Positions 25,877-34,799 of a DNA stretch of 64,000 nt are shown piece by piece (within the stretch, counting starts at the first letter, position 1; every line of letters begins with the position of its first letter). The stretch covers positions 131,669 to 195,668 of the forward strand of contig NZ_FOPY01000001.1 in the NCBI RefSeq assembly GCF_900113605.1. Reading direction: 5' to 3'. The position numbers and the translations under genes were made by a program. The notes beneath the pieces are model-generated. The model was not told where the DNA came from. It was given only the letters and a program-made list of their open reading frames with translations, and made no database searches. Origin of the DNA: Modicisalibacter xianhensis. Its GTDB lineage: Bacteria; Pseudomonadota; Gammaproteobacteria; Pseudomonadales; Halomonadaceae.

Positions 25877-27025
25877 ATGGCCGATTCCAGGGATAAAGAA
25901 CGTCTTCACGTCGTGGACGCCATCAGGGCCTTGGCCCTGTTCGGCGTGCTGGTCATGAACCTGCGGGACATGTCGGGGCTGAACTTCCTGACGGCGGAAG
26001 CGCTGGCTTCACTGCAAGGGCCGGTCGACCAGGCCGTCGACTTTCTATTGCATGTGGTGTTCGACGAGAAGTTCCTGTCCTCGTTTTCGTTTCTCTTTGG
26101 CCTGAGCTTCTACTTGCTGCTCGAACGCAAGTCCGACCAGTCGGGTTTCATGGCGATGTACTTTCGTCGCCTGCTGGTCCTGGCCGGCTTCGGCCTGATC
26201 AACATCGCTTTTCTGTACTGGGCCGATATTCTGCTGGTCTATGCCGTGTTCGGCACCACGCTGGTGCTGATGGTACGCCTGCCACAATGGGTGTTGCTGG
26301 CCATTTCGACGCTATTTTTGTTCAGTGCGCCGGTGGCACTGGCCCTGGCTGGTGCCGTACGCGGCGACACACTGCAGACGCCGGAAGAGCTGGAGGCATT
26401 GCGAACATTTGGCAGCTCTGCCTACTGGCCCAACGTCGTCGAGAGCCTGAGCCTGTATTTCGGGCTCGGCAGCTCCGGCCGCCTGGTCGAGCTATGGGAC
26501 CATACCAACGTTTACGGCATGTTGCTGTTGGGATTATGGGCCGGACGCGCGCGGATTCCTCACCGTGTCGATGAGCACCGGTTGCTGTTACGCAGCGTAG
26601 CCTCCCTCTGCCTCCCGGTAGGCCTGCTGCTGACGCTGCTGTGGGAAGTGATGCCCGACACCGACCCGCTCACTACCGTCATGCGTATCGGCGCGCCGAT
26701 CCTGGCGATCGGTTACATGTCGCTGGGCGCCCTGCTGCTCAGCCGCCCCGGCGCAAAGCGCATTCGGGCCTGGCTGGCGTTTCCGGGCCGGCTGGCATTG
26801 ACCAACTACCTGGCGTACGGCCTGATCGGACAGGTGCTGCTGTATGGCTGGGGACTTGGCTGGATCGGCACTCTCGGCTCTGCCGAGATTCTGTTGCTGG
26901 CCGTCGGGATTTATGCCGTGGCGCTCGTGCTGAGCCGGCTGTGGCTGATACCGTTCAGGATGGGGCCGATGGAGTGGATGTGGCGGTGTTTGACTTACCT
27001 CCGCCCCTCTCCTTTGCGCCGTTAG
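25877..27025 (+). CDS. DUF418 (YeiB-like) membrane protein
   Basis: 382 residues; the ATG at 25877 has AAGGA upstream. About ten membrane helices; N-terminal VVDAIRALALFGVLVMNL and the C-terminal DUF418 region (NVYGMLLLGLWAGR, FPGRLALTNYL, GPMEWMWRCLTY) are diagnostic. The YeiB/DUF418 family is related to acyltransferase-3-like membrane proteins; the function is unknown. It ends just before structured repeat copy C. Confidence 0.88.
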   Translation: MADSRDKERLHVVDAIRALALFGVLVMNLRDMSGLNFLTAEALASLQGPVDQAVDFLLHVVFDEKFLSSFSFLFGLSFYLLLERKSDQSGFMAMYFRRLLVLAGFGLINIAFLYWADILLVYAVFGTTLVLMVRLPQWVLLAISTLFLFSAPVALALAGAVRGDTLQTPEELEALRTFGSSAYWPNVVESLSLYFGLGSSGRLVELWDHTNVYGMLLLGLWAGRARIPHRVDEHRLLLRSVASLCLPVGLLLTLLWEVMPDTDPLTTVMRIGAPILAIGYMSLGALLLSRPGAKRIRAWLAFPGRLALTNYLAYGLIGQVLLYGWGLGWIGTLGSAEILLLAVGIYAVALVLSRLWLIPFRMGPMEWMWRCLTYLRPSPLRR

Positions 27026-27029
27026 GCCC

Positions 27030-27143
27030 GATCTGCTGCGCGTCGGCCATACGTCGTTGAAATCCGTCTCGCCGTGCTCATTTACTCCAGTAAACTGCGC
27101 AGGCTCGACAGATTTCTCCTTGTCTGACCTAGCTCGCTAGATC
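27030..27143 (-). repeat. Structured intergenic repeat, copy C
   Basis: A 114-bp element between convergent genes. Read on the minus strand it has GATCT/AGATC ends, a stem GAAATCTGTC / GACGGATTTC (minus-strand copies of 27107-27116 and 27059-27068) with one U-G pair, a stem GGTCA/TGGCC with one U-G pair, and the apical hairpin TTTAC-N4-GTAAA followed by ATGAGCA. It shares its layout with copies A (12668) and B (32141). Confidence 0.72.
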
Positions 27144-27170
27144 GTAGGTGTAAGTGCCAAGACCACTCTT

Positions 27171-28487
27171 TCATGCTCTCGGCAGCGGTGCTGGCGAGCA
27201 GATCTCCTCGACGGCCTGTTCGCTGCCGCCCGGTAGCACGCGAGCGAAGAAGCGGCACACGTTGAGACCAGCGATGTTGCGGATGGTACGTTCGTCGAAG
27301 GGGTGGGCACGCTGACGCATCACCGCGGTCAGGATGTCGAGGTCGCTGACATCGAAGAACGGTGTGACCGAGCCGTCGTAATCCGAGCCGAAGGCGACAT
27401 GGCGACCCGGTTCCAGCCCCATTCGCTCGGCGATCTGCATGACGTGCTGCATGGCATCGGCGATATTCCAGACGCTGGGCCCTACGGCGTAGGGCCAGTA
27501 GCCGATGCCGATCACCCCGCGATGCTCGAGTACGGACTCGACCTGCTGATCGCTGAGGTTGCGTGCCGGCCGGCACGGGTCCTCGCAGCTGCCCTTGACG
27601 CCAGTATGCGAGACCATGAACGGCTCGCTGAGGATCCGTGCGGCATCGTCCATGCCCTGTTGCGAAATGTGCGCGACATCCACGGCAATACCGAGACGCT
27701 CTGCCGTCTTGAGAGCCCGTTCGCCCATCGGGGTCAGGCCATAACGCTCACAGCCCTCACCCGAGCCGGCGAGTGCGTTGTCAAACCGATGGTTGGGCGC
27801 AAATTGGCGCACCCCAAGGTCGAAAAGTTGCTGCATGTCCTCGTCGACCGCCTGCAGGTCGTCGGGGGTATTCCCGACCCAGTGGCCGCCCTCGATGCCC
27901 AGCACGGCCCCCACGACTTGCTGGCCGGCGCGGCGATCGGCCATCAGTTGTCGCAGGTCATCGACATGGCGGATCAGGCGAAGCTCGGGTCCTTCGCGCT
28001 GCCTGGAGCGCTTGATGGCAGCCTTGAGACGCTCGATCTGGTAGATGGCCCGCTCGCGGGTACTGAAGGCCGGGCGACCCTGCGATGCTGCCAGCAGGGC
28101 AGCCATGTCGACACTACCGCCGCTGACGCATTCCTCACCGTTGCGGTAGCGATCGCTGCTGCCATACGGCAACGGACTTTGGGTGACGATAGTAAAGGAC
28201 TGTAGTGCAACGTTCCCTTCCACCAGTCGTGGCAGATCGACATGCCCCCACTCGCTGCGTACCAGCAGGTCGCGATCCCACTTGAGCGTATCGACATGCA
28301 GGTCGGCGATGAACAGCGACTCGTGCAGTGACTTGTCCTCGGCTGTGGGAACAGGCGCGTCGGGATCGGCCGCAATCCGGTTCATCAAACGGTCGTAGGT
28401 TTCCGCGCCGAAGAGGCGCACGCCGCCCAGCAGTACCAGCAGGAACACCACAATGATGCCGCAGCTGATCAATATCCCTCTCAGCAT
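27171..28487 (-). CDS. Membrane dipeptidase (peptidase M19, renal dipeptidase family)
   Basis: 438 residues. One N-terminal hydrophobic segment (GILISCGIIVVFLLVLLGG) anchors or exports the protein. Zinc ligands of the M19 family appear as ADLHVDTLKWD (His-x-Asp, about residue 62), GIEGGHW (Glu, about residue 200), VAHIS and VSHTG (His). FGSDYDG is also conserved. M19 enzymes hydrolyse dipeptides, including D-residue ones. AAGGA precedes the ATG. It is the next gene downstream of eutC (82 bp), but a link to ectoine catabolism is only positional. Confidence 0.92.
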   Translation of the reverse strand: MLRGILISCGIIVVFLLVLLGGVRLFGAETYDRLMNRIAADPDAPVPTAEDKSLHESLFIADLHVDTLKWDRDLLVRSEWGHVDLPRLVEGNVALQSFTIVTQSPLPYGSSDRYRNGEECVSGGSVDMAALLAASQGRPAFSTRERAIYQIERLKAAIKRSRQREGPELRLIRHVDDLRQLMADRRAGQQVVGAVLGIEGGHWVGNTPDDLQAVDEDMQQLFDLGVRQFAPNHRFDNALAGSGEGCERYGLTPMGERALKTAERLGIAVDVAHISQQGMDDAARILSEPFMVSHTGVKGSCEDPCRPARNLSDQQVESVLEHRGVIGIGYWPYAVGPSVWNIADAMQHVMQIAERMGLEPGRHVAFGSDYDGSVTPFFDVSDLDILTAVMRQRAHPFDERTIRNIAGLNVCRFFARVLPGGSEQAVEEICSPAPLPRA

Positions 28488-28569
28488 GTCTCATCCTTGA
28501 GCACGTGTGACGGTTCATTGGGAATACACCTGAACGGCTTCAGGAGCAATCGCTATCAACAGCGCAGGG

Positions 28570-29514
28570 CTATAGTCCCAGACGACTCAGTGCATAGTTG
28601 GCAATGGCCGTATCCTGCACACCGGTCCCGGTGAGATCGCAGACGGTGATGCTGGACGGCGAGACACGCAGGCGCTGCTCATCGGCAATCACGCGGCCCA
28701 GTTCGTAGACCTTGAACGGCGGCTCGCCACCGGCATAGGCCTTGAGTTCCCCGTTGTGTTCGCTCTGGGCCCGGGTATCGCAGACGAAAGCATCGGCGCG
28801 GGTCATTACCGACTCGTCGAGCTCACGCTTCTCGGGGCTGTCCGAGCCCATCGCCGTGACATGCACCCCCTCCGGTAGATCCTGCGCGGTCAGGATCGGC
28901 TGACGGGCCGGAGTGGTAGTCACCACGATATCCGCCTCGGCGCAGGCTGCCTTGACGCTGTCATGGACACGGACCGTGAAGCCCTGGTCCTGCATGCGCT
29001 CGGCATACGCTTCGGCCTGCTCACGGCGACGCGCCCAAACGTCGAGCGTATCGACGTCCCGAATGAGTTGCAGCGCTCGCACCTGCAGTTCGGCCTGTTC
29101 ACCGGCACCGAGTACCGCCACGCGGCGGCTGTCTTCGCGAGACAGGTGCTTGGCAGCAATGGCACCGGCCAGGGCGGTACGCACCGCCGTCAGGTAGCCT
29201 TCGTCAAACAATACCGCGTCGACCAGCCCGGTCTTGGCCGAGAACACCATCATCAGACCATTGAGGCTCGGCAAGCCAAGCTTGGGGTTGTCGAAGAAGC
29301 CGGGGCTGACCTTGATCGCGAAGCGCTCGAAGCCACGGATGTGCGCCGTCTTGACGTCGACCTCGCCGTTGGACTCCTCGATGGCCATCGACAGAATGGG
29401 CGGCTGCACCACCTCGCCACGCCCCAATGCCGCAAAGCCGGCTTCGACGGTGGTCAGGGCATCGCGGTCGAGCTTGACCGCCGCTTCGATGGCATCGCGC
29501 TGATATAGCTGCAT
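28570..29514 (-). CDS. eutC: EutC-type ornithine cyclodeaminase family enzyme of hydroxyectoine use
   Basis: 314 residues, start at 29514 with GGAGAG just upstream. The NAD-binding motif is LGAGEQAELQ (about residue 133); FDEGYLTAVRTALAGAIAA and TGTGVQDTAI are ornithine cyclodeaminase/mu-crystallin blocks. Directly downstream of eutB (42 bp gap), it belongs to the EutBC pair that funnels hydroxyectoine into ectoine breakdown. Alternative reading: a generic ornithine cyclodeaminase, but the eutB-doe context makes EutC the better call. Confidence 0.88.
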   Translation of the reverse strand: MQLYQRDAIEAAVKLDRDALTTVEAGFAALGRGEVVQPPILSMAIEESNGEVDVKTAHIRGFERFAIKVSPGFFDNPKLGLPSLNGLMMVFSAKTGLVDAVLFDEGYLTAVRTALAGAIAAKHLSREDSRRVAVLGAGEQAELQVRALQLIRDVDTLDVWARRREQAEAYAERMQDQGFTVRVHDSVKAACAEADIVVTTTPARQPILTAQDLPEGVHVTAMGSDSPEKRELDESVMTRADAFVCDTRAQSEHNGELKAYAGGEPPFKVYELGRVIADEQRLRVSPSSITVCDLTGTGVQDTAIANYALSRLGL

Positions 29515-29556
29515 GACACTCTCCAATTCCGATTTGCGTGTTGAGCGAACGGCTGC

Positions 29557-30555
29557 CTACCGTCCTGCGAGCGAGCGCGCCCTGTCAAACGTAGCCAGGT
29601 CGATGCCATTGCCCGAAACGACCAATGCCACCTTCTGGCCGCGGATGTCCAGTCCGTGCTCATCGAGGGCCGCCAGGCCGACAGCGGCCGCGCCTTCGAC
29701 CAGCATTTTCTCATGTGCCAGCAGGTCGACCATGGCCCGTGCAATGGCGGGCTCCGAGACCTGGACGTGATCGTCCATGACCTCGCGCACCAGCGCAAAC
29801 GTGCAGGCATTGTCGAGTCCGATGCCGCCTCCCAGCGAATCGCCCAGGCTTTCGACTTCCTCGACATCCACCGGCTGGCCGGCCTGCAGGCTTTCCCACA
29901 TCGCCGCGCCGCGGGACAGGCTCACCCCGGTAACCTGCACCGCCGGCCGGATGGCCTTGACGGCGGCACCGATGCCACCGAGCAAACCACCACCTGACAA
30001 CCCGACGATGACCCGGTCGAGGCTCGGCTGATCCTCGAGCAGTTCAACGCCGATCGTACCCTGCCCGCTGGCGATCAGTGGATGATCGAACGGCGGAATC
30101 AGGGTCATGCCCTGCTCGTCGACCAGCCGTGCCACCTCCCCGAAGGCCTCGTCCTGGCTGCGCCCCACCCGACGTACCTCGGCACCCAGCGCCTCGATGG
30201 CCCGCACCTTGTTGGCCGGCACCAGTTCCGACAGGCAGACGATTGCCGGGACGCCCAGGCGCGCCGCCGCAAAGGCCACCGCCCGGCCATGATTGCCGGT
30301 GGACGCCGTGGTCACGCCGCGTTGCAGCGACTCGGCACCCTGCCGCTCCATCAGTGCCGCGATCATGTTGGTGGCGCCACGCAATTTGAACGCCCCGCTG
30401 GGCTGCTGATTCTCGAGCTTGAGGTAGACCTCGGCGTCGAAGCGCTCGGAGAGTGCCAGCGAACGCACCAGCGGCGTGCGCGCCACTTGTCCCTGGATTC
30501 GCGCTCGTGCCTCGTAGATCGATGCCAGCGTCACGCCGTGGGTGGGTTGGACCAT
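29557..30555 (-). CDS. eutB: Hydroxyectoine utilization dehydratase EutB (threonine dehydratase-like)
   Basis: 332 residues, fold-type II PLP enzyme. The PLP Lys is in SGAFKLRGATN (about residue 57), the substrate loop in TASTGNHGRAVA (about 86), and the phosphate-binding glycine loop GLSGGGLLGG (about 185). GGAGG precedes the ATG. EutB converts a hydroxylated intermediate of hydroxyectoine catabolism with loss of water; EutC is encoded next. A catabolic threonine dehydratase would look similar, so context decides. Confidence 0.9.
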   Translation of the reverse strand: MVQPTHGVTLASIYEARARIQGQVARTPLVRSLALSERFDAEVYLKLENQQPSGAFKLRGATNMIAALMERQGAESLQRGVTTASTGNHGRAVAFAAARLGVPAIVCLSELVPANKVRAIEALGAEVRRVGRSQDEAFGEVARLVDEQGMTLIPPFDHPLIASGQGTIGVELLEDQPSLDRVIVGLSGGGLLGGIGAAVKAIRPAVQVTGVSLSRGAAMWESLQAGQPVDVEEVESLGDSLGGGIGLDNACTFALVREVMDDHVQVSEPAIARAMVDLLAHEKMLVEGAAAVGLAALDEHGLDIRGQKVALVVSGNGIDLATFDRARSLAGR

Positions 30556-30672
30556 GGAGCCTCCAAGGCAAATAAACCTGACTCACATAAACAGTAGCGC
30601 TGCGAAAGCAGAACTTCCGCAGCGTTGTATTGCCAGTGATTTAGGGGTTGAACGCAAGCGAGCGCAGTCAGT

Positions 30673-32079
30673 TCAAGCCTTGAAGTCACCCGAGCGGACC
30701 AACTCATCGGTCACCCTATCCACTGCCCGCTTGGCACGCGCCACGATATCGTCCACCTCATCGCGGCTAACCACCAGCGGCGGCGCGAAGCCGAGGATGT
30801 CGCCGTGCGGCATGGCCCGGGCGATCAGGTTCTCTTCCAGCGCTGCGGCACTGATGCGCGGGCCGACCTTGAGTGCCGGATCGAAATGCTCGCGCCGGCG
30901 CTTGTCGGCCGAGAATTCCAGCGAGGCCAGCAAGCCGACGCCACGTACATCGCCGACTAGCGGATGCTCGGCAAAGGTAGCCTGCATCTGCTGCTGGAGG
31001 TAGGCGCCGGTTTCCGCGGCATTCTGGGTCAGGCCCTCGCGCTCGATGATGGCCAGGTTGGCCAGCGCAGCCGCAGCCCCCAGCGGATGGCCGGAGTAGG
31101 TCCAGCCATGGCCGATCGGGCCGTATTCACCGGTACCCTGCTCCAGGACACGCCATACCTTGTCACCGACAATCACGCCGGACAGTGGCTGATAAGCGCT
31201 GGTCAACCCCTTGGCCACGGTGATCAGGTCAGGCTTCATGCCGTAGAAGTGTGAGCCAAAATCGGTACCAATACGTCCGAAGCCGCAGACCACTTCATCG
31301 GCGATAAGCAGCACATCGTACTTGGCCAGTACTTGCTGGATCGCTTCCCAGTAGCCCTCCGGCGGCGGCACGATGCCGCCGGTGCCGAGCACCGGCTCGC
31401 CGATGAAGGCAGCCACGGTGTCCGGCCCTTCGGCGAGGATCATTTCCTCGAGCTTGCGTGCACAGTCCTGGGCGAACTCACGCTCGCTCATGTTGGCCTG
31501 ATCGTCACTGCGACGGTAATAGTACGGTGCCTCGGTATGGCGGATCGTCTCGATCGGCAGATCGAAATGGTCATGGAATGCCGCCAGGCCGGTCAGCGAG
31601 CCGGATGCGATGCCAGAGCCGTGATAGCCGCGGTTGCGCGAGATGACCTTCTTCTTCTGCGGCCGCCCGAGCACGTTGTTGTAATAGCGCACGATCTTGA
31701 GCTGGGTCTCGTTGGCATCGGACCCGGACATGCCGTAGTAGACCTTGGACATGCCCATGCCGGCGAGTTTGATGATCTTCTCGGAGAGTTCAACCAGCGG
31801 CTCGTTGGTGGTACCGACATAGGTATGGTAGTAGGACAGCTCCAGCGCCTGCTTGTAGATCGCCTCGGCCATCTCGGTGCGCCCGTAGCCGATATTCACG
31901 CAATACAGCCCGGCGAAGCCATCGATGAACTCGCGGCCTTCCTTGTCGACGATACGAATGCCCTGGCCGCCGCTGATTACCCGGCCCGGCGCATCGCCAT
32001 GGGCGAAGTCACGCAGGTGAGTAGACGCATGAAACGTGACCTTGCGGTCGCGATCGATCAAATCCTGATGGGCGCTCAC
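30673..32079 (-). CDS. doeD: L-2,4-diaminobutyrate transaminase DoeD (class III aminotransferase)
   Basis: 468 residues, class III PLP transaminase. The PLP Lys is in VAKGLTSAYQPLSG; GMSGSDANETQLK and RGYHGSGIASGSLTG are cofactor-binding blocks; IADEVVCGFGR precedes the Lys. The start is a GTG with AAGGAGG five bases upstream. In ectoine catabolism the enzyme transfers the 4-amino group of diaminobutyrate to pyruvate, yielding aspartate semialdehyde for DoeC, encoded upstream. Structured repeat copy B separates doeC and doeD. Confidence 0.92.
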   Translation of the reverse strand: MSAHQDLIDRDRKVTFHASTHLRDFAHGDAPGRVISGGQGIRIVDKEGREFIDGFAGLYCVNIGYGRTEMAEAIYKQALELSYYHTYVGTTNEPLVELSEKIIKLAGMGMSKVYYGMSGSDANETQLKIVRYYNNVLGRPQKKKVISRNRGYHGSGIASGSLTGLAAFHDHFDLPIETIRHTEAPYYYRRSDDQANMSEREFAQDCARKLEEMILAEGPDTVAAFIGEPVLGTGGIVPPPEGYWEAIQQVLAKYDVLLIADEVVCGFGRIGTDFGSHFYGMKPDLITVAKGLTSAYQPLSGVIVGDKVWRVLEQGTGEYGPIGHGWTYSGHPLGAAAALANLAIIEREGLTQNAAETGAYLQQQMQATFAEHPLVGDVRGVGLLASLEFSADKRRREHFDPALKVGPRISAAALEENLIARAMPHGDILGFAPPLVVSRDEVDDIVARAKRAVDRVTDELVRSGDFKA

Positions 32080-32140
32080 AGCAGCCTCCTTGATGTTTTA
32101 TTGCGATATAGCTTTTGATTTTTGAGTACAGATCACTGCA

Positions 32141-32260
32141 GGAGCTCTGCGAGCGAAGGCCAGGCAAGGCGGACTTCGACGAAAACAGCGGAGTTTACTG
32201 TTGTAAATGAGCATGTTTAAGTCGAAGTCCAACACAGCATGGCCGAGCGCAGCTAGCTCC
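32141..32260 (+). repeat. Structured intergenic repeat, copy B
   Basis: A 120-bp element in the gap between doeC and doeD. Ends are GGAGCT (32141-32146) and AGCTCC (32255-32260). A perfect 10-bp stem GGACTTCGAC (32171-32180) / GTCGAAGTCC (32221-32230) replaces the A-U-rich stem of copy A; GGCCA (32158) pairs with TGGCC (32240); the apical hairpin TTTAC-N4-GTAAA (32194-32207) is followed by ATGAGCA as in the other copies. Confidence 0.75.
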
Positions 32261-32266
32261 AAGCGA

Positions 32267-33736
32267 TCAACTTCCAGAGACGGAGCCAAGCCCACCAAGG
32301 CAGTAGTACTTCGTATCCAGATACTCCTCGATCCCTGCCGTGCCGCCTTCGCGCCCCAGCCCGGACTGCTTCACACCCCCGAACGGAATGGGTGGACCGG
32401 TCATCTTGACGGTGTTGATCGACACCATGCCGTTCTGCAGCGCACGCAGCATCATCCAGATACGCCGGATGTCATGCGTGAAGACATAGGCCGCCAGGCC
32501 GTACTCGGTATCGTTGGCCATCTCGATGGCTTCTTCATCGGTCGAGTACTGGGTGATGCCCGCCACCGGTGCGAAGTTTTCCTCACGCCAGATCTTCATG
32601 TCGCGTGTCACGTCGGTGACCAGGGTGGGCATGAAGAAATTGGAGCCTGGCGCCATGGACTGGTCGCCGTGCACCAGGGTGGCCCCGCGCGACAGGGCGT
32701 CGTCGACGATGCTCGAGGCCTTGTCCACGGCGCGGCGATGGATCAGCGGGCCGATATCGATCTCGCTGACCAGGCCGTTGCCGACCTTGAGTGCCTTCAT
32801 GCGCTCGGCGAAGTGCTCGACGAACTCGTCGTGAACGTCTTCGTGTACCAAGATCCGGTTAGCCGCCAGGCAGTCCTGCCCTGCGGTCTGGAACTTGGCA
32901 GCCACGGCAGCGTAGGCAGCCTCCTTGGGATTGACGTCGGGGCCAACGATGAACGGCGCATTGCCACCGAGTTCCAGCGACACCCGCTTGACGGTGCTGG
33001 CGGACTGCTCGAGCAGCAGGCGGCCGATCGGCGTGGAGCCGGTGAACGACAAGGCCTTGACGCGCTCCTCGTGGCACAGCACGTCGGAAACCTGCGCGGC
33101 ATCGCCCAGCACCACGTTGAACACGCCAGCCGGGATTCCCGCCCGCTCGGCCAGTTCGGCCAGGGCCAGCGCGGAGAACGGCGTCTCGCTGGCCGGCTTG
33201 ACCACCACGGTACAACCGGCAGCCATCGCCGCGGCGGCCTTGCGGGTGATCATCGCCAGCGGAAAGTTCCATGGCGTGATCAGCGCAGCCACACCTACCG
33301 GCTCCTTGATGGTGCCTAGCGCCGCGTTGGGAATGTGGCTGGGAATGGTCTGGCCGAAGGTGCGCTTGCCTTCCTCGGCGAACCAGCGCACGAAGCTGGC
33401 ACCGTACTCGACCTCGCCACGCGCATCGGGCAACGGCTTGCCCTGCTCCAGTGTCATGATGGTCGCCAGGTCTTCGCGATTGGCCTGCAACAGGTCATAC
33501 CAAGCCAGGAGCCGCTCGCAGCGCTCGTCGGCCCGCAGCGAACGCCAATGCACGAATGCCTGGTCGGCGGCCTCCACGGCCTCGCGGATCTGGTTCGGCT
33601 CGAGCAGCGGGATGTGCCCCAGCGTTTCCTCGGTCGCCGGATCGATCACGGCCTCTTCGCGGCCGCCATCACCATGGGTCCACTTGCCGCCGATGTAGGC
33701 GTACTGGCGAAATAGACGCGGATCGTTGAGCTTCAT
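32267..33736 (-). CDS. doeC: Aspartate-semialdehyde dehydrogenase DoeC (aldehyde dehydrogenase family)
   Basis: 489 residues; ATG at 33736 with AGGAGG seven bases upstream (longer frame to 33787 rejected). Catalytic Cys is in GQDCLAANR (about residue 290), the general-base Glu in LELGGNAP (about 256), and the NAD motif FTGSTPIGRLL (about 233). Close to succinate-semialdehyde dehydrogenases; in the doe locus it oxidises aspartate semialdehyde to aspartate, the last step of ectoine breakdown. The name rests on the neighbours doeD, doeB and doeA. Confidence 0.9.
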   Translation of the reverse strand: MKLNDPRLFRQYAYIGGKWTHGDGGREEAVIDPATEETLGHIPLLEPNQIREAVEAADQAFVHWRSLRADERCERLLAWYDLLQANREDLATIMTLEQGKPLPDARGEVEYGASFVRWFAEEGKRTFGQTIPSHIPNAALGTIKEPVGVAALITPWNFPLAMITRKAAAAMAAGCTVVVKPASETPFSALALAELAERAGIPAGVFNVVLGDAAQVSDVLCHEERVKALSFTGSTPIGRLLLEQSASTVKRVSLELGGNAPFIVGPDVNPKEAAYAAVAAKFQTAGQDCLAANRILVHEDVHDEFVEHFAERMKALKVGNGLVSEIDIGPLIHRRAVDKASSIVDDALSRGATLVHGDQSMAPGSNFFMPTLVTDVTRDMKIWREENFAPVAGITQYSTDEEAIEMANDTEYGLAAYVFTHDIRRIWMMLRALQNGMVSINTVKMTGPPIPFGGVKQSGLGREGGTAGIEEYLDTKYYCLGGLGSVSGS

Positions 33737-33900
33737 GCTGCACCTCCTGAAACGAAAAGACGCCGGTAACGGCTTGTCTTGACGCACAGGTTAGCGGCTC
33801 AACGCGGTCGGGTGTTTTTGTCCCGGCGCAGCACGGATACGGTTTTTTTCGGAGTTTTGCGTTTCGGGCAGGATTTTTTCTGCGGACCGGCCAGGCCCGC

Positions 33901-34743
33901 TCAGGCAGGAGACGACAGGGCGCCACTCAGCAGTTCGAGACGCCTGCCGCGATGACAACAGATTAGGTTGAGGTCACAGGCGCGGGCGACTTCCACTGCC
34001 ATGGCCGAGGGGAGCGACAAGGTGGCCAACGTAGTGATGCCGGCACGCACGGTCTTCTGTACCAGTTCCAGGCTACAGCGACTAGAGATCAGCACAGCTT
34101 GCGGCCAATGCCCGCTGCGCAGGCTGTCGCCGATGACACGGTCGAGGGCATTATGGCGGCCGATATCCATGCCGGCCGTGATGACCTGACCGGTGGCATC
34201 CAGCCCCAGAGCGCAATGCTGCCCGCGCCGGGAGTGAGCCTGAAGAGCCGTCAGGCCCTGCTGCAAGGCTTCAGCGGCCAGGGGCGGCGTGGCACCCAGA
34301 CGAACCAGCCCGGCCATTACCTGCGCCTCCTCGACGGCGCCGCAGGCGCCACAACTGGATACCGAGGCTTCACGCGGTGCCGTCTCGAGCGCTCTGGCCG
34401 CCAATCGCTCCGGTACGTTCAGGCGCACGGCCAGGCCATGACGTAGACGCGAGCGCTGGATGGATTCCACCTGGTCGATACGTTCGATCCAACCCGCGGT
34501 ATAGGCGTGGCCAATGGCCAGCGCCTCCAGCGACTCCGGCGTGGCCAGCAGGGTGGCCATGGCAATGTCGTTGAGCGCCAGGGTGATAGGCAGTTCACTG
34601 GGGCCATCGAACTCGCGCAGCGGGCGATGGCGCTGGTCCTCGTAGCCAGCAGAAGCCGGGGGGGCGTCCTGCACAGCAGGGTGACGCGCCTCCGGCGGGA
34701 TGACCACGCTCGGGATCGGGGAATCGGGCATGTGACGGCTCAT
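33901..34743 (-). CDS. fdhD: Formate dehydrogenase accessory sulfurtransferase FdhD
   Basis: About 280 residues from the ATG at 34743; the start is uncertain because no candidate (34803, 34743, 34731) has a good ribosome site. The signature SVSSCGACGAVEE carries the CxxC sulfur-transfer cysteines; GMDIGRHNALDRVIG and SSRCSLELVQKTVRAGI are further FdhD blocks. FdhD passes sulfur from IscS to the molybdenum cofactor of formate dehydrogenase. No formate dehydrogenase gene is in the window; its place inside the ectoine locus, between doeX and doeC, is odd. Confidence 0.9.
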   Translation of the reverse strand: MSRHMPDSPIPSVVIPPEARHPAVQDAPPASAGYEDQRHRPLREFDGPSELPITLALNDIAMATLLATPESLEALAIGHAYTAGWIERIDQVESIQRSRLRHGLAVRLNVPERLAARALETAPREASVSSCGACGAVEEAQVMAGLVRLGATPPLAAEALQQGLTALQAHSRRGQHCALGLDATGQVITAGMDIGRHNALDRVIGDSLRSGHWPQAVLISSRCSLELVQKTVRAGITTLATLSLPSAMAVEVARACDLNLICCHRGRRLELLSGALSSPA

Positions 34744-34799
34744 GGAAAAACGATCATGAACACAGCTTAAGCCCCGGCAGGCAGTGTCGCCAACCGGGT

